Shown piece by piece: positions 1-6,619 of a stretch of DNA of 7,424 nt. The stretch comes from Fibrobacterota bacterium (lineage in GTDB: Bacteria > Fibrobacterota > Chitinivibrionia > Chitinivibrionales > JANQEN01), in contig JAUXBV010000155.1 in assembly GCA_030619215.1 (NCBI GenBank), positions 1 through 7,424 on the forward strand. The letters run 5' to 3'. The notes under the pieces are model-generated. The model was not told the DNA's origin. It did no database searches and saw only the letters and a list, made by a program, of their open reading frames with translations. The position numbers and the translations under genes were made by a program. Position 1 is the stretch's first letter. Each line of letters begins with the position of its first letter.

Positions 1-2
1 GC

Positions 3-200
3 CCGGAATTGCAAAATTTCTATAAAGAAAAACTGCTTTTTAAAGAAGTGGCTAAAGTAAAGTACAATGATTCTGACACGAAGTGGATTGTTTATAGAAG
101 GAACTTTATTGACGACAGAAAAAACAGGCCATTATGCCCAAGCATTCCCTACTTAGAAGACTTTTATTTTAATATATTATTGCCTATCTGTAATCAATAA
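3..200 (+). CDS. C-terminal end of an unrecognised protein, cut by the window edge
   Basis: An open frame enters from the left edge without a start codon and runs to a TAA at 198-200, giving about 65 residues. The TTG at position 9 is not a convincing start, because the frame is open before it and no ribosome site is visible. The visible tail is rich in Lys, Asn, Phe and Tyr (for example YFNILLPICNQ at the end) and has no motif I can name. It lies 132 bp upstream of a glycosyltransferase on the same strand and shares its AT-rich base use, so membership of an LPS or surface-polysaccharide cluster is a reasonable inference from context only. It could also be a chance frame, but the uninterrupted reading in AT-rich DNA argues for a real gene end. 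Confidence 0.5.
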   Translation, partial: PELQNFYKEKLLFKEVAKVKYNDSDTKWIVYRRNFIDDRKNRPLCPSIPYLEDFYFNILLPICNQ

Positions 201-332
201 CAAAAAAAATCCTAAACCAAACAACTCATCTTTTTGCTCCTTATCCTATTTTAAGCGCTTTCAAGTCAATCAAATTTTTATCCTTGATTATCACTTCTGT
301 TCATATCATCTAAATTTAACTATTTTCTTCAT
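201..332. other. AT-rich spacer before the glycosyltransferase
   Basis: This 132-bp spacer is strongly AT-rich. It contains a palindrome AAGCGCTT (253-260) and a small inverted repeat AATCAA / TTGATT (268-273 and 284-289). A sequence resembling a -35 box (TTGATT) lies in the latter, but no -10 box at proper spacing is good enough to call a promoter. There is no purine-rich ribosome site before the next ATG. Confidence 0.4.
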
Positions 333-1394
333 ATGAAAAACCTCCTCCGCTGCCTTACAAAAAAAATAATCCGCTTATACTCAAGGCATATAATCAAAAA
401 CAGACAACGACCTTACGACACCCATACATGTCATCGAATTGCCTATTTCATAGCAGGTGGTATCGGTGATGCTGTAATGGCCTACCCTGCCATACAATTT
501 CTTAAACAAAAGTTACATAATGTAAAAATCGACGTCTTTGTCCCTACGAAAAAGTATTCAATCATTTCGGCACTATTCGAAGATCTGCGGGTAAAGCCGT
601 TAAAAGTTACTCCGTCTTTTATTCTCAGGTACCTGTTGCCAAAAAACCGTTTTGACCTTTCTTTTACAAATGCAACGGCAGTATTTAAAGTTAGGGTTGA
701 GCTTATGTCTTTCATGTCGAGTCGCATGGCGTATGGATTCAGGTATAAGGAGGAAAGGCGGGAGGACAGGCTGTACAGAAAGTCCATGATATTCTCTGAA
801 GTTACCCATGCAATTGAGCAGAATATACAACTCGTTTCCGAAACAATAAAAATGCCCTATACAAAAGCAGATCTCAATATATCTGCTAAAGATCATGACC
901 AAAAAAAATCTACAACAAAAGATGTTATTATTCATCCGGGCTCTGAAACCGGTTATGAGACTAAGCGATGGCCAATAAAAAATTTTATTGCGACAGCTTC
1001 GAAATTGGTTGGAAAGGGATATAGCGTTACAGTATTGCTTGGCCCCTCGGAAAAGAATTTACATGAGGCATTTACTGCAATTAATTCTGTTCCTATGCTT
1101 ATTGAGCCGGATATTCATGAGTTAATTACCAAGTATAAAAATGCTGCGCTGTTTATCGGAAATGATTCAGGACCTGCGCATCTTGCGGCTTTTTATGGCA
1201 TTCCGGCTGTTATTCTATTCGGCCCGATAAATCCTGAGAGAAGCGGACCAATCGCCATTACCAACACTTCGATTTATAACAACATTGAATGCTCACCATG
1301 CCATTTTACTTTGGCCGGCTGCCTGGATAACCGGTGTATGAAATCGATAACTGTTGAGCAGGTTTGGAAGGAAGTGGAGAAAAAACTGATTTAA
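333..1394 (+). CDS. Glycosyltransferase family 9 protein (ADP-heptose:LPS heptosyltransferase type)
   Basis: This 353-residue protein has the layout of the GT9 family (WaaC/WaaF/WaaQ), cytoplasmic or inner-membrane-associated GT-B enzymes that add heptose or a related sugar to the LPS core. The N-terminal Rossmann half carries AGGIGDAVMAYPA (41-53), whose Asp46 matches the family's conserved catalytic Asp. The C-terminal half carries HPGSETGYETKRWP (201-214) and GNDSGPAHLAAFYGIPAVILFGP (276-298), the nucleotide-sugar binding signature. Near the end is a cysteine set C320-x2-C323 with C330 and C335, seen in a GT9 subset and possibly metal-binding. An extra basic stretch of about 35 residues precedes the first β-strand and may attach the protein to the membrane. 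The ATG has no obvious ribosome site. Neither donor nor acceptor can be read from sequence, so no waa symbol is given. A repeat-bearing spacer follows. Confidence 0.88.
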   Translation: MKNLLRCLTKKIIRLYSRHIIKNRQRPYDTHTCHRIAYFIAGGIGDAVMAYPAIQFLKQKLHNVKIDVFVPTKKYSIISALFEDLRVKPLKVTPSFILRYLLPKNRFDLSFTNATAVFKVRVELMSFMSSRMAYGFRYKEERREDRLYRKSMIFSEVTHAIEQNIQLVSETIKMPYTKADLNISAKDHDQKKSTTKDVIIHPGSETGYETKRWPIKNFIATASKLVGKGYSVTVLLGPSEKNLHEAFTAINSVPMLIEPDIHELITKYKNAALFIGNDSGPAHLAAFYGIPAVILFGPINPERSGPIAITNTSIYNNIECSPCHFTLAGCLDNRCMKSITVEQVWKEVEKKLI

Positions 1395-1403
1395 AAAAAA
1401 GGA

Positions 1404-1479
1404 AGATGCTAGTTACTGGATGCTGGATGTTGTAATTATAATATTTCAGCTTTTATCCAGCATCCAGCACCTATCATCC
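1404..1479. repeat. Long imperfect inverted repeat just after the glycosyltransferase stop
   Basis: The arms 1404-1428 and 1455-1479 are reverse complements at 21 of 25 positions, including a perfect 13-bp core (CTGGATGCTGGAT at 1416-1428 against ATCCAGCATCCAG at 1455-1467). The loop of 26 nt is AT-rich. The left arm begins 9 bp after the stop codon, so in RNA it would form a strong hairpin at the 3' end of the glycosyltransferase transcript. No T-run follows the stem, so it is not a classical intrinsic terminator. It may stabilise the 3' end or simply be part of an intergenic repeat family. Confidence 0.75.
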
Positions 1480-1513
1480 AGCATCCACCATCTATCATCC
1501 AGCATCAGCACTT
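1451..1513. repeat. Three tandem 21-bp units of the ATCCAGCATCC type
   Basis: Three contiguous units of 21 bp (1451-1471, 1472-1492, 1493-1513) share the core TATCCAGCATCC or TATCATCCAGCATC. The last two are identical over their first 14 bases. The first unit is also the right arm of the inverted repeat that starts at 1404. The internal 7-bp word CATCCAG recurs within units. This looks like a low-complexity intergenic repeat that grows by slippage. I see no spacer pattern of a CRISPR and no protein-binding site that I can name. Confidence 0.75.
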
Positions 1514-1595
1514 CTCAAGCAGCAACATATATTTTATACCAAATTGCCTTAGTACTTTAGTGCAAAAGGAATGTTCGATCAAGCAATTCGGCATA

Positions 1596-1629
1596 ACTGA
1601 TTGTATGAGACTGCGTTCTGACAATCAGT
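1596..1629. repeat. 9-bp perfect hairpin upstream of the helicase gene
   Basis: ACTGATTGT (1596-1604) and ACAATCAGT (1621-1629) are perfect reverse complements around a 16-nt loop. A second, overlapping pairing is possible: ATTGTATG (1600-1607) with CATACAAT (1635-1642). The two stems share bases and cannot form together. They lie 37 to 83 bp before the helicase ATG, within its probable 5' leader, so they may be an operator or an RNA structure; neither is proven. Confidence 0.45.
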
Positions 1630-1678
1630 ATACACATACAATTCACTCACTGTTTAAAAGTACGATTTGTCTAGCCAT

Positions 1679-3598
1679 ATGAACTACCTGGGATTTACCC
1701 TCGACCCATTTCAGGAAGAAGCTTTCAAAGCTATCGACGATGCAAAGTCATGTATCGTATGCGCTCCAACCGGGTGCGGGAAGACACTTCTTGCCGAATA
1801 TGCGGTTGAAGTCTCTTTAAAGTCAAACCTGCGGGTTATCTATACTGCGCCGATTAAAGCCCTATCCAATCAGAAGTACAGAGATTTCCGCAAGCGCTTC
1901 GGAGAAAAAATAGTTGGTATCCATACCGGTGATGTCACTATAAACCCGGAAGCTCCGCTTCTCATAATGACCACTGAGATTTTTCGCAACCTGATCCTCG
2001 AAGACTCTGACCGGCTGAATGATATCCATTATGCAATCTTTGACGAGGTTCACTACCTGGATGACCAGGAGCGTGGAACGGTATGGGAAGAGAGTATCAT
2101 CCTTGCTCCTGCTGGGATACGCTTTCTGTGCCTGAGCGCTACGGTGCCTAATATCAACGAACTTGCTTCCTGGATGAGCTCTGTCCGTAATTCGGATTTC
2201 ATTGTAATTACAGAAGATAAACGGCCGGTACCTTTGCGGCACCGCCTTTACAGTGCAAAGTACGGGCTGATGAATCTTAAAGGCGTAAGAAAGAAGTATA
2301 GGAAAAAGTTGTCTGAACGAAAGAAATTTTTCTACAGAAGACCATCATCAAAGAGAATAGTATCACAGGTCGTTAATGAAGGCAACTTCCCAATCCTCTA
2401 TTTTTGCTTTAACCGGCGGGCATGTGAAAGAAATGCACAACTTCATTCAAAATTAAACCTGTTAACCGATACTGAAAGGTCACACCTCAATGCAATGGTC
2501 AACGACCTTATCTCGCAATACAAGCTTGAGGGGTATGACAGGCTTGAACACATGCGCGTGTTATGGAAATCGGGGTGTGCTTATCATCATGCTGGCATCC
2601 TTCCTGCGGCAAAGGAGATAGTAGAACGGCTATTTACAACAGGCTTTATCAAGCTTCTCTTCTGCACGGAGACATTTGCGCTTGGTATTAACATGCCGGC
2701 AAGCTCGGTGATATTCGACGAGCTGGAGAAGTTTAACGGCGTTGACTTTGAATACCTTACCACACGTCAATACCATCAGATGGCGGGAAGAGCGGGCAGG
2801 CGCGGTATGGACGAGGTGGGATATGCTTACTCTCAGATAATTCCGGAGGCAACAAATCCAAAAGAGATCGAGCGTATCTTTTATCATAAGAGTGAAATGA
2901 TAAAGAGCCGCTTCTGTGCCTCCTACTCTACCATCCTGAATCTGTACAGCAAAGTGGGTGAAGAGGCTTATAAAATTTTCAGAAAGAGCCTGCGGAACTA
3001 TAAAAAAGGGCAGTTCCCCTATACAAAAGAATACCAGCACCAGGAAACACAGATTCGTAACCGCATCAGCTTTCTGCAGGCTGCGGGATTTCTTGAGGAT
3101 ACCAGGTTAACAAAAAAAGGGGCGCTTGCTGCTGCGGTAAGCGGTTATGAAATCCAGGCTGCCGAGCTGTATTACAGCAGAAGCTTTGACGAATGTACGC
3201 CCCTGCAACTGTGTGTTGTTCTCGCCTCCCTCGTCACTGAAGAAAGACGCAGGAAGGGTAAGGCTGCGGACATTGCCTTTCGTTTCCACGGGGAGAATGT
3301 GATCCGCAAGCTGCGTAAAATGGAGGTTAAATTCAACATAAACCTACCCATCCGGGAAATGGATTTCTCGCTTGCAGCGCCGGTGTTTGCCTGGGCAAAC
3401 GGGTGCTCCCTTGCAGAGCTGGAATCTTACGGTGTACCGGAAGGCGACCTCGTACGGATTCTGCGTATGTCAATACAACTGATGCGCACACTGAGAAACA
3501 AAATTGAAGATCCCGCCATCTCCGACCGAATGAATGAGGCGTTACTTTTAATAAACAGGGGTATTGTAGACGCCCAGGCAGAACTGGAAGTGGAATAG
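1679..3598 (+). CDS. Compact Ski2/Mtr4-like DExH-box helicase with C-terminal DSHCT-like domain
   Basis: This superfamily 2 ATP-dependent helicase belongs to the Ski2-like group, whose members unwind RNA (Mtr4, Ski2) or DNA (Hel308). Counting from the ATG (639 residues), it shows a Q-like DPFQ (9-12), Walker A APTGCGKT (29-36), Ia APIKALSNQK (57-66), TGDV (83-86) and TTEI (98-101), DEVH (122-125), SAT (153-155), motif V ETFALGINMPA (331-341) and motif VI QMAGRAGRRG (367-376). A winged-helix-like part follows, then a region ending in PEGDLVRILRMSIQLMRTL (587-605) that matches the DSHCT domain of Ski2/Mtr4 proteins. It is much shorter than actinobacterial HelY or eukaryotic Mtr4 and has no room for an arch insertion. 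A TTG at 1667 would add four residues; ATG is preferred, and neither has a clear ribosome site. RNA as substrate is inferred from the DSHCT domain. Confidence 0.9.
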   Translation: MNYLGFTLDPFQEEAFKAIDDAKSCIVCAPTGCGKTLLAEYAVEVSLKSNLRVIYTAPIKALSNQKYRDFRKRFGEKIVGIHTGDVTINPEAPLLIMTTEIFRNLILEDSDRLNDIHYAIFDEVHYLDDQERGTVWEESIILAPAGIRFLCLSATVPNINELASWMSSVRNSDFIVITEDKRPVPLRHRLYSAKYGLMNLKGVRKKYRKKLSERKKFFYRRPSSKRIVSQVVNEGNFPILYFCFNRRACERNAQLHSKLNLLTDTERSHLNAMVNDLISQYKLEGYDRLEHMRVLWKSGCAYHHAGILPAAKEIVERLFTTGFIKLLFCTETFALGINMPASSVIFDELEKFNGVDFEYLTTRQYHQMAGRAGRRGMDEVGYAYSQIIPEATNPKEIERIFYHKSEMIKSRFCASYSTILNLYSKVGEEAYKIFRKSLRNYKKGQFPYTKEYQHQETQIRNRISFLQAAGFLEDTRLTKKGALAAAVSGYEIQAAELYYSRSFDECTPLQLCVVLASLVTEERRRKGKAADIAFRFHGENVIRKLRKMEVKFNINLPIREMDFSLAAPVFAWANGCSLAELESYGVPEGDLVRILRMSIQLMRTLRNKIEDPAISDRMNEALLLINRGIVDAQAELEVE

Positions 3599-3649
3599 GG
3601 GTAAGAAATCCTTTGTCACACTATACACTGCAGTATTATATTCGTTACT

Positions 3650-4471
3650 ATGCCGGATATTTTACACTATGACTTCATGAGAAATGCCCTGCTTGCCGGG
3701 ATTCTGGTAAGCATCGCCTGTGGAATAGTCGGGACCCTCGTTGTTGTCAACAGGCTTTCGTTCCTCTCCGGCGGTATTGCCCACTCAGCCTACGGAGGAC
3801 TCGGACTGGCAGCGTACCTCAAATGGCCTCCTTTGGCCGGAGCCATTCTGTTCACCTCCCTCGCATCACTATTGCTCGGCGCTGTAACCATGCAAAAAAA
3901 GGAAAGGGCCGATACCTTTATTGGCGTGGTTTGGGCGGTCGGGATGGCCTTTGGAATTATTATGATAGACCTGACAAGAGGCTACTATGTCGACCTGATG
4001 AGCTATCTTTTCGGAAGTATCCTGGCTGTCTCAAAAGGTGATCTACTTTTAATACTTATCCTCGATATAATTATAATCGTTTTGGTGACTTCACTTTATA
4101 AGGAGTTTCTCGGAATATCATACGACAATGAATATGTTCAGATAAGCGGTGTTCCCGTAAAGCTGCTCTATTACATCCTCTTTTTACTTATCGCATTATC
4201 AGTTGTCATGCTTATTCACATAGTCGGCCTCATTTTAATTATCGCCCTCTTTACCATACCCGCAGCAATCGCGGAAAAATGTATTAAAAACCTCAAAGGA
4301 ATAATGGTCCTGGCATCAGCCCTTGGTGTATGCTTTACCATTGGCGGGATTATTCTCTCGTACTTTCTTAATTTTACAACAGGCGCTGTTATCATTATGC
4401 TTGCCGGGGTGAGCTACCTGTTTGTTGAGCTGTTTTTAAGGGTGAGAAAAAAAAGAATAGCACACAGATGA
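3650..4471 (+). CDS. ABC-3 family metal-ion ABC transporter permease (ZnuB/MntB type)
   Basis: This 273-residue integral inner-membrane protein is the channel subunit of a zinc, manganese or iron ABC importer. It is hydrophobic throughout, with about eight membrane segments (roughly 12-34, 60-80, 91-107, 113-127, 131-150, 172-203, 217-240, 244-263). Family marks are NRLSFLSGGIAHSAYGGLGLAAY (34-56), with the conserved His in the second part, and VGLILIIALFTIPAAIAEK (192-210), the stretch that contacts the ATPase. The metal cannot be told from this subunit. The matching ATPase and solute-binding protein genes are not adjacent: a helicase lies 51 bp upstream on the same strand and an opposing gene begins 10 bp downstream. 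It may be cotranscribed with the helicase. The ATG has no visible ribosome site; an in-frame ATG nine codons later is an alternative start. Confidence 0.88.
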   Translation: MPDILHYDFMRNALLAGILVSIACGIVGTLVVVNRLSFLSGGIAHSAYGGLGLAAYLKWPPLAGAILFTSLASLLLGAVTMQKKERADTFIGVVWAVGMAFGIIMIDLTRGYYVDLMSYLFGSILAVSKGDLLLILILDIIIIVLVTSLYKEFLGISYDNEYVQISGVPVKLLYYILFLLIALSVVMLIHIVGLILIIALFTIPAAIAEKCIKNLKGIMVLASALGVCFTIGGIILSYFLNFTTGAVIIMLAGVSYLFVELFLRVRKKRIAHR

Positions 4472-4481
4472 CGCCGATTCA

Positions 4482-5606
4482 TTATGGAATAACCCCCACT
4501 ACCCAATCTACTACTAGGTCTTCATACTTCCGGGCTGCTTCAACCATTGCAGCTCCATTAGTGTTGCCGATATCTTTCAGGAATCCGGCAAACTGCGGCT
4601 CGGTATATTCATCAGGATGCACGCAGCAATTATTCGGATTTTTACTGTCACCCCAATAATCAGCGATATGCTTCCCTGCAACGAATGGATAAAACACCAT
4701 GTTGCGGTGCGCTGCAATTCCAATCCACTCCTCATGAAGCTTATTCGTTTTACCTATGTAATGAGTATAATCTGTATGGTCTTTTAACACCTCATAGTAA
4801 TTATATGCCTGATCAATGATCACCCGTTCATCTTCACCTCCGTGAATATGCAGAACGGGAATCGTTGTTTTTTTAATAAACTTTGTACCGTCATAAGGCT
4901 CGTCATCCAGGAAGAATCCGCCGGGAAAATCCGTTCCCATTGACAAGTCCACAACCTCCTCCGGCGAATCCATCGCTGATTCTAAAATAACGCCTGCAAA
5001 GCTGTTCTTATGGCTCGACGCACCTGCCAGGTAACTTGCCGTTATTCCGCCCATGGAGTAACCATACACAATAATTTTATTGGCGTCAATATCGTGGCGG
5101 CTCTTTAAATAGGTGGCAGCAACTTCTGCATCCTTTTTTATGTTTTTGCGGCTCGTTTCTCCCCTGGATAATCCATAACCGCGATAGGTAATAATAAAAA
5201 CATTTGCTCCCATATTCCACAGCGCAACTGCCCGGTACCAATAGCGAAACATGGTGCCGGAATTGCCATGCAAATATAAAAACGTTACTGATTCATCAAT
5301 TAACGGACAGGTATCAGGGGGACAGGAGCCCGGCGCAGGCATAAACACACCATGTATATAATTATTATGGCCCGACAATTGATCCGGAGCGATAAGCTCT
5401 CCGCCAGACACACTCAGGTAAATCTCCTTCTCAATCTGTGAAGAGCCGATCCATGAAGGCGGATTATCTCCCACATATAAAGGTAGTCCGTGATAGTCCC
5501 CTTCAATAGAATCCGCTTCTTCACCCTCCCACAGGAAAAAGTCAAGCTTTATGCAGGTAAAGCAGATCAATAAGAGAATAATTATGCAGCAGAACATTTT
5601 TTTCAT
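4482..5606 (-). CDS. Exported or membrane-anchored α/β-fold hydrolase
   Basis: This 374-residue serine hydrolase of the α/β fold resembles the Bem46/ABHD13-like and general Abhydrolase groups. The N-terminus MKKMFCCIIILLLICFTC is a basic start plus hydrophobic segment, either an uncleaved anchor or a signal peptide. Its Cys residues do not fit a lipobox. The oxyanion region is YLHGNSGT (111-118), followed by YRGYGLSRG (141-149), the nucleophile elbow GYSMGG (Ser184), an acidic strand end HGGEDERV (Asp259) and a likely catalytic His291 in KLHEEW. A C-terminal tail with an adjacent Cys pair has no known role. The likely substrate is an ester or acyl group at the envelope; it could be esterase, lipase or peptidase. 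The ATG at 5606 is chosen because AAGGA (5618-5614) sits 7 nt before it; the frame stays open to a TTG at 5630. It is probably the second gene of an operon with the lipoprotein gene. Confidence 0.85.
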   Translation of the reverse strand: MKKMFCCIIILLLICFTCIKLDFFLWEGEEADSIEGDYHGLPLYVGDNPPSWIGSSQIEKEIYLSVSGGELIAPDQLSGHNNYIHGVFMPAPGSCPPDTCPLIDESVTFLYLHGNSGTMFRYWYRAVALWNMGANVFIITYRGYGLSRGETSRKNIKKDAEVAATYLKSRHDIDANKIIVYGYSMGGITASYLAGASSHKNSFAGVILESAMDSPEEVVDLSMGTDFPGGFFLDDEPYDGTKFIKKTTIPVLHIHGGEDERVIIDQAYNYYEVLKDHTDYTHYIGKTNKLHEEWIGIAAHRNMVFYPFVAGKHIADYWGDSKNPNNCCVHPDEYTEPQFAGFLKDIGNTNGAAMVEAARKYEDLVVDWVVGVIP

Positions 5607-5613
5607 AACGCAT

Positions 5614-5618
5614 TCCTT
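5614..5618 (-). promoter_or_regulatory. Ribosome binding site of the hydrolase gene
   Basis: AAGGA on the minus strand lies 7 nt before the ATG at 5606. It decides the start: the longer TTG start at 5630 has no such site and would put this sequence inside the gene. Confidence 0.75.
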
Positions 5619-5651
5619 TTTTAATATCAAACCTCACGTATAGCATAGATA

Positions 5652-6380
5652 TTATTTTGATCGTCCAAAATCCCAACTGAAGCCCAGGGACATGCCGAAA
5701 ACACCGTACTTCCTGTCGTCTTCTGTATTGTCAACTATATACACCCAGTCGACCTGCGACCCATAAAGATTATAGGCAATATCAAAGAACGTGCATTTAA
5801 GGGACAGGCTTGCGCGGTCCCTAATAATAAACTCAGTACCAAGGAATGGATTGACCTGTACAAAATTCGTATTGTCGTGGGGGCGGTAAAAATTAAGCCC
5901 CAATGCCATACCGACAAACGGGTTAATCCACCTGTAGCGAAAGCCGCCTGCCAGCTCAAACGCAGGCAGCACCACAAAGCCGCTTTTAAAATCAGTAACC
6001 CACTGCAGCGCAAAAGAGCCTCCCGCTCCCCATCCCCTATCCGGCGAATCTTCCTGACGGCGAATACCTGGCTGTATGGGAACCCAATAGATTCCGGTAA
6101 TCAAATCCAGCGGAATACCGGGTATGATCGGCGCCGTTAAATTATAGTGCACTGCAATATCCAGATCCTGCAATAAACCATAGCGGCCACCGACAAAAAG
6201 ATTCGGCATCGGCAGCGGAGGGCCCAAACTGGTGAAAAAAGGGCCTCCCAACGTAACATCCATACCCTTATTCCCTTTACCGATAGTGCGTACCTGGCGC
6301 GTGGCCGTGCAGGAGAGAAACAGCATGATAAAGGTCAACAGGAATCCACAATGCAAAAAGTATTTAGTTCTTGAACTCAT
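5652..6380 (-). CDS. Predicted lipoprotein with β-rich mature domain, function unknown
   Basis: This 242-residue protein starts with a typical export signal: basic start, hydrophobic core FLLTFIML and then LFLSC. Cys24 would be the lipidated residue; Phe at -3 and Leu at -2 make this a relaxed lipobox. The mature part is rich in Gly and aromatic residues in alternating patterns (for example NLFVGGRYGLLQDLDIAVHY, PFVGMALGLNFY and the end YGVFGMSLGFSWDFGRSK), as in small outer-membrane β-barrels or β-sandwich surface proteins. I do not recognise a named family. AGGA (6390-6387) lies 6 nt before the ATG, and a sigma-70-like promoter lies about 65 to 93 bp upstream. The hydrolase gene follows after 45 bp on the same strand, so the two are probably transcribed together and may act at the same envelope layer. 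The function is not inferred beyond that. Confidence 0.78.
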   Translation of the reverse strand: MSSRTKYFLHCGFLLTFIMLFLSCTATRQVRTIGKGNKGMDVTLGGPFFTSLGPPLPMPNLFVGGRYGLLQDLDIAVHYNLTAPIIPGIPLDLITGIYWVPIQPGIRRQEDSPDRGWGAGGSFALQWVTDFKSGFVVLPAFELAGGFRYRWINPFVGMALGLNFYRPHDNTNFVQVNPFLGTEFIIRDRASLSLKCTFFDIAYNLYGSQVDWVYIVDNTEDDRKYGVFGMSLGFSWDFGRSK

Positions 6381-6386
6381 TATAAT

Positions 6387-6390
6387 TCCT
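6387..6390 (-). promoter_or_regulatory. Ribosome binding site of the lipoprotein gene
   Basis: AGGA on the minus strand, 6 nt before the ATG at 6380, supports that start. The signal peptide begins right at this ATG. Confidence 0.7.
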
Positions 6391-6410
6391 CAATTCAATA
6401 CTTAAATTTC

Positions 6411-6424
6411 ATTTATTAATAAAT
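6411..6424. repeat. 14-bp perfect palindrome in the lipoprotein leader
   Basis: ATTTATTAATAAAT reads the same on both strands. It lies between the proposed promoter and the ribosome site of the lipoprotein gene, where a repressor operator could sit. In AT-rich DNA such a palindrome can also arise by chance, so a regulatory role is only a suggestion. Confidence 0.4.
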
Positions 6425-6444
6425 ACAACCAGCATACTCTATGT

Positions 6445-6473
6445 AAATTAAGAACACTCTCTGTTAATGTCAA
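6445..6473 (-). promoter_or_regulatory. Candidate sigma-70 promoter for the lipoprotein-hydrolase operon
   Basis: On the minus strand a perfect -35 box TTGACA (6473-6468) is followed after 17 bp by TAATTT (6450-6445), a weak -10 box. An A/T-rich stretch just upstream (about 6490-6474) could act as an UP element. Transcription would begin near 6438, leaving a leader of roughly 58 nt. The -35 box and spacing are good; the -10 box matches at only half its positions. Confidence 0.45.
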
Positions 6474-6602
6474 TATTTTTAATCTTTTTAGGACCGGATA
6501 GTTATTACAGTTAGAATATTATGAATATACTTATATTTTTGGCGTTTAAAGCATTTGTAAGTATTGTAAATAAGAAAAAAAGTTCGTTTTAATGCTGTCG
6601 CA

Positions 6603-6619
6603 AGTGTTGTCGCAACACT
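6603..6619. repeat. Tight 7-bp hairpin AGTGTTG-TCG-CAACACT
   Basis: AGTGTTG (6603-6609) and CAACACT (6613-6619) are perfect reverse complements around a 3-nt centre. The right arm overlaps the first unit of the 43-bp repeat. The word TGTCGCAA also occurs twice here, 12 bp apart (6596 and 6608). No T-run follows on either strand, so it is not an intrinsic terminator. Confidence 0.55.

Larger units (their letters stand above)
1395..1678. other. 284-bp repeat-rich spacer between glycosyltransferase and helicase
   Basis: No reading frame here looks like a gene. From left to right the spacer holds a poly-A stretch just after the stop codon, a long inverted repeat (1404-1479), tandem 21-bp units (1451-1513), an imperfect inverted repeat around AATTGC (1539-1551 against 1579-1591, 10 of 13 positions matching), and a 9-bp perfect hairpin (1596-1629). 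The helicase promoter must lie here or further upstream, but I could not find a -35/-10 pair with acceptable spacing. Confidence 0.6.

Noticed and set aside
482..935. Two minus-strand frames of 101 and 111 codons inside the glycosyltransferase gene
   Set aside because: They are antisense shadows of a gene with clear GT9 motifs and have no motifs of their own.
1404..1479. Intrinsic terminator after the glycosyltransferase
   Set aside because: The stem is long but its loop is large and no T-run follows the right arm on the plus strand.
4468..4659. Plus-strand frame beginning at the end of the permease gene
   Set aside because: It is antisense to the C-terminal part of the hydrolase and shows no ribosome site or motif.
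6596..6619. Integron attC or recombinase core site, suggested by the paired GTTG/CAAC words
   Set aside because: The GTTRRRY and RYYYAAC core boxes with a proper inner pair are not present, and no integrase gene is seen.
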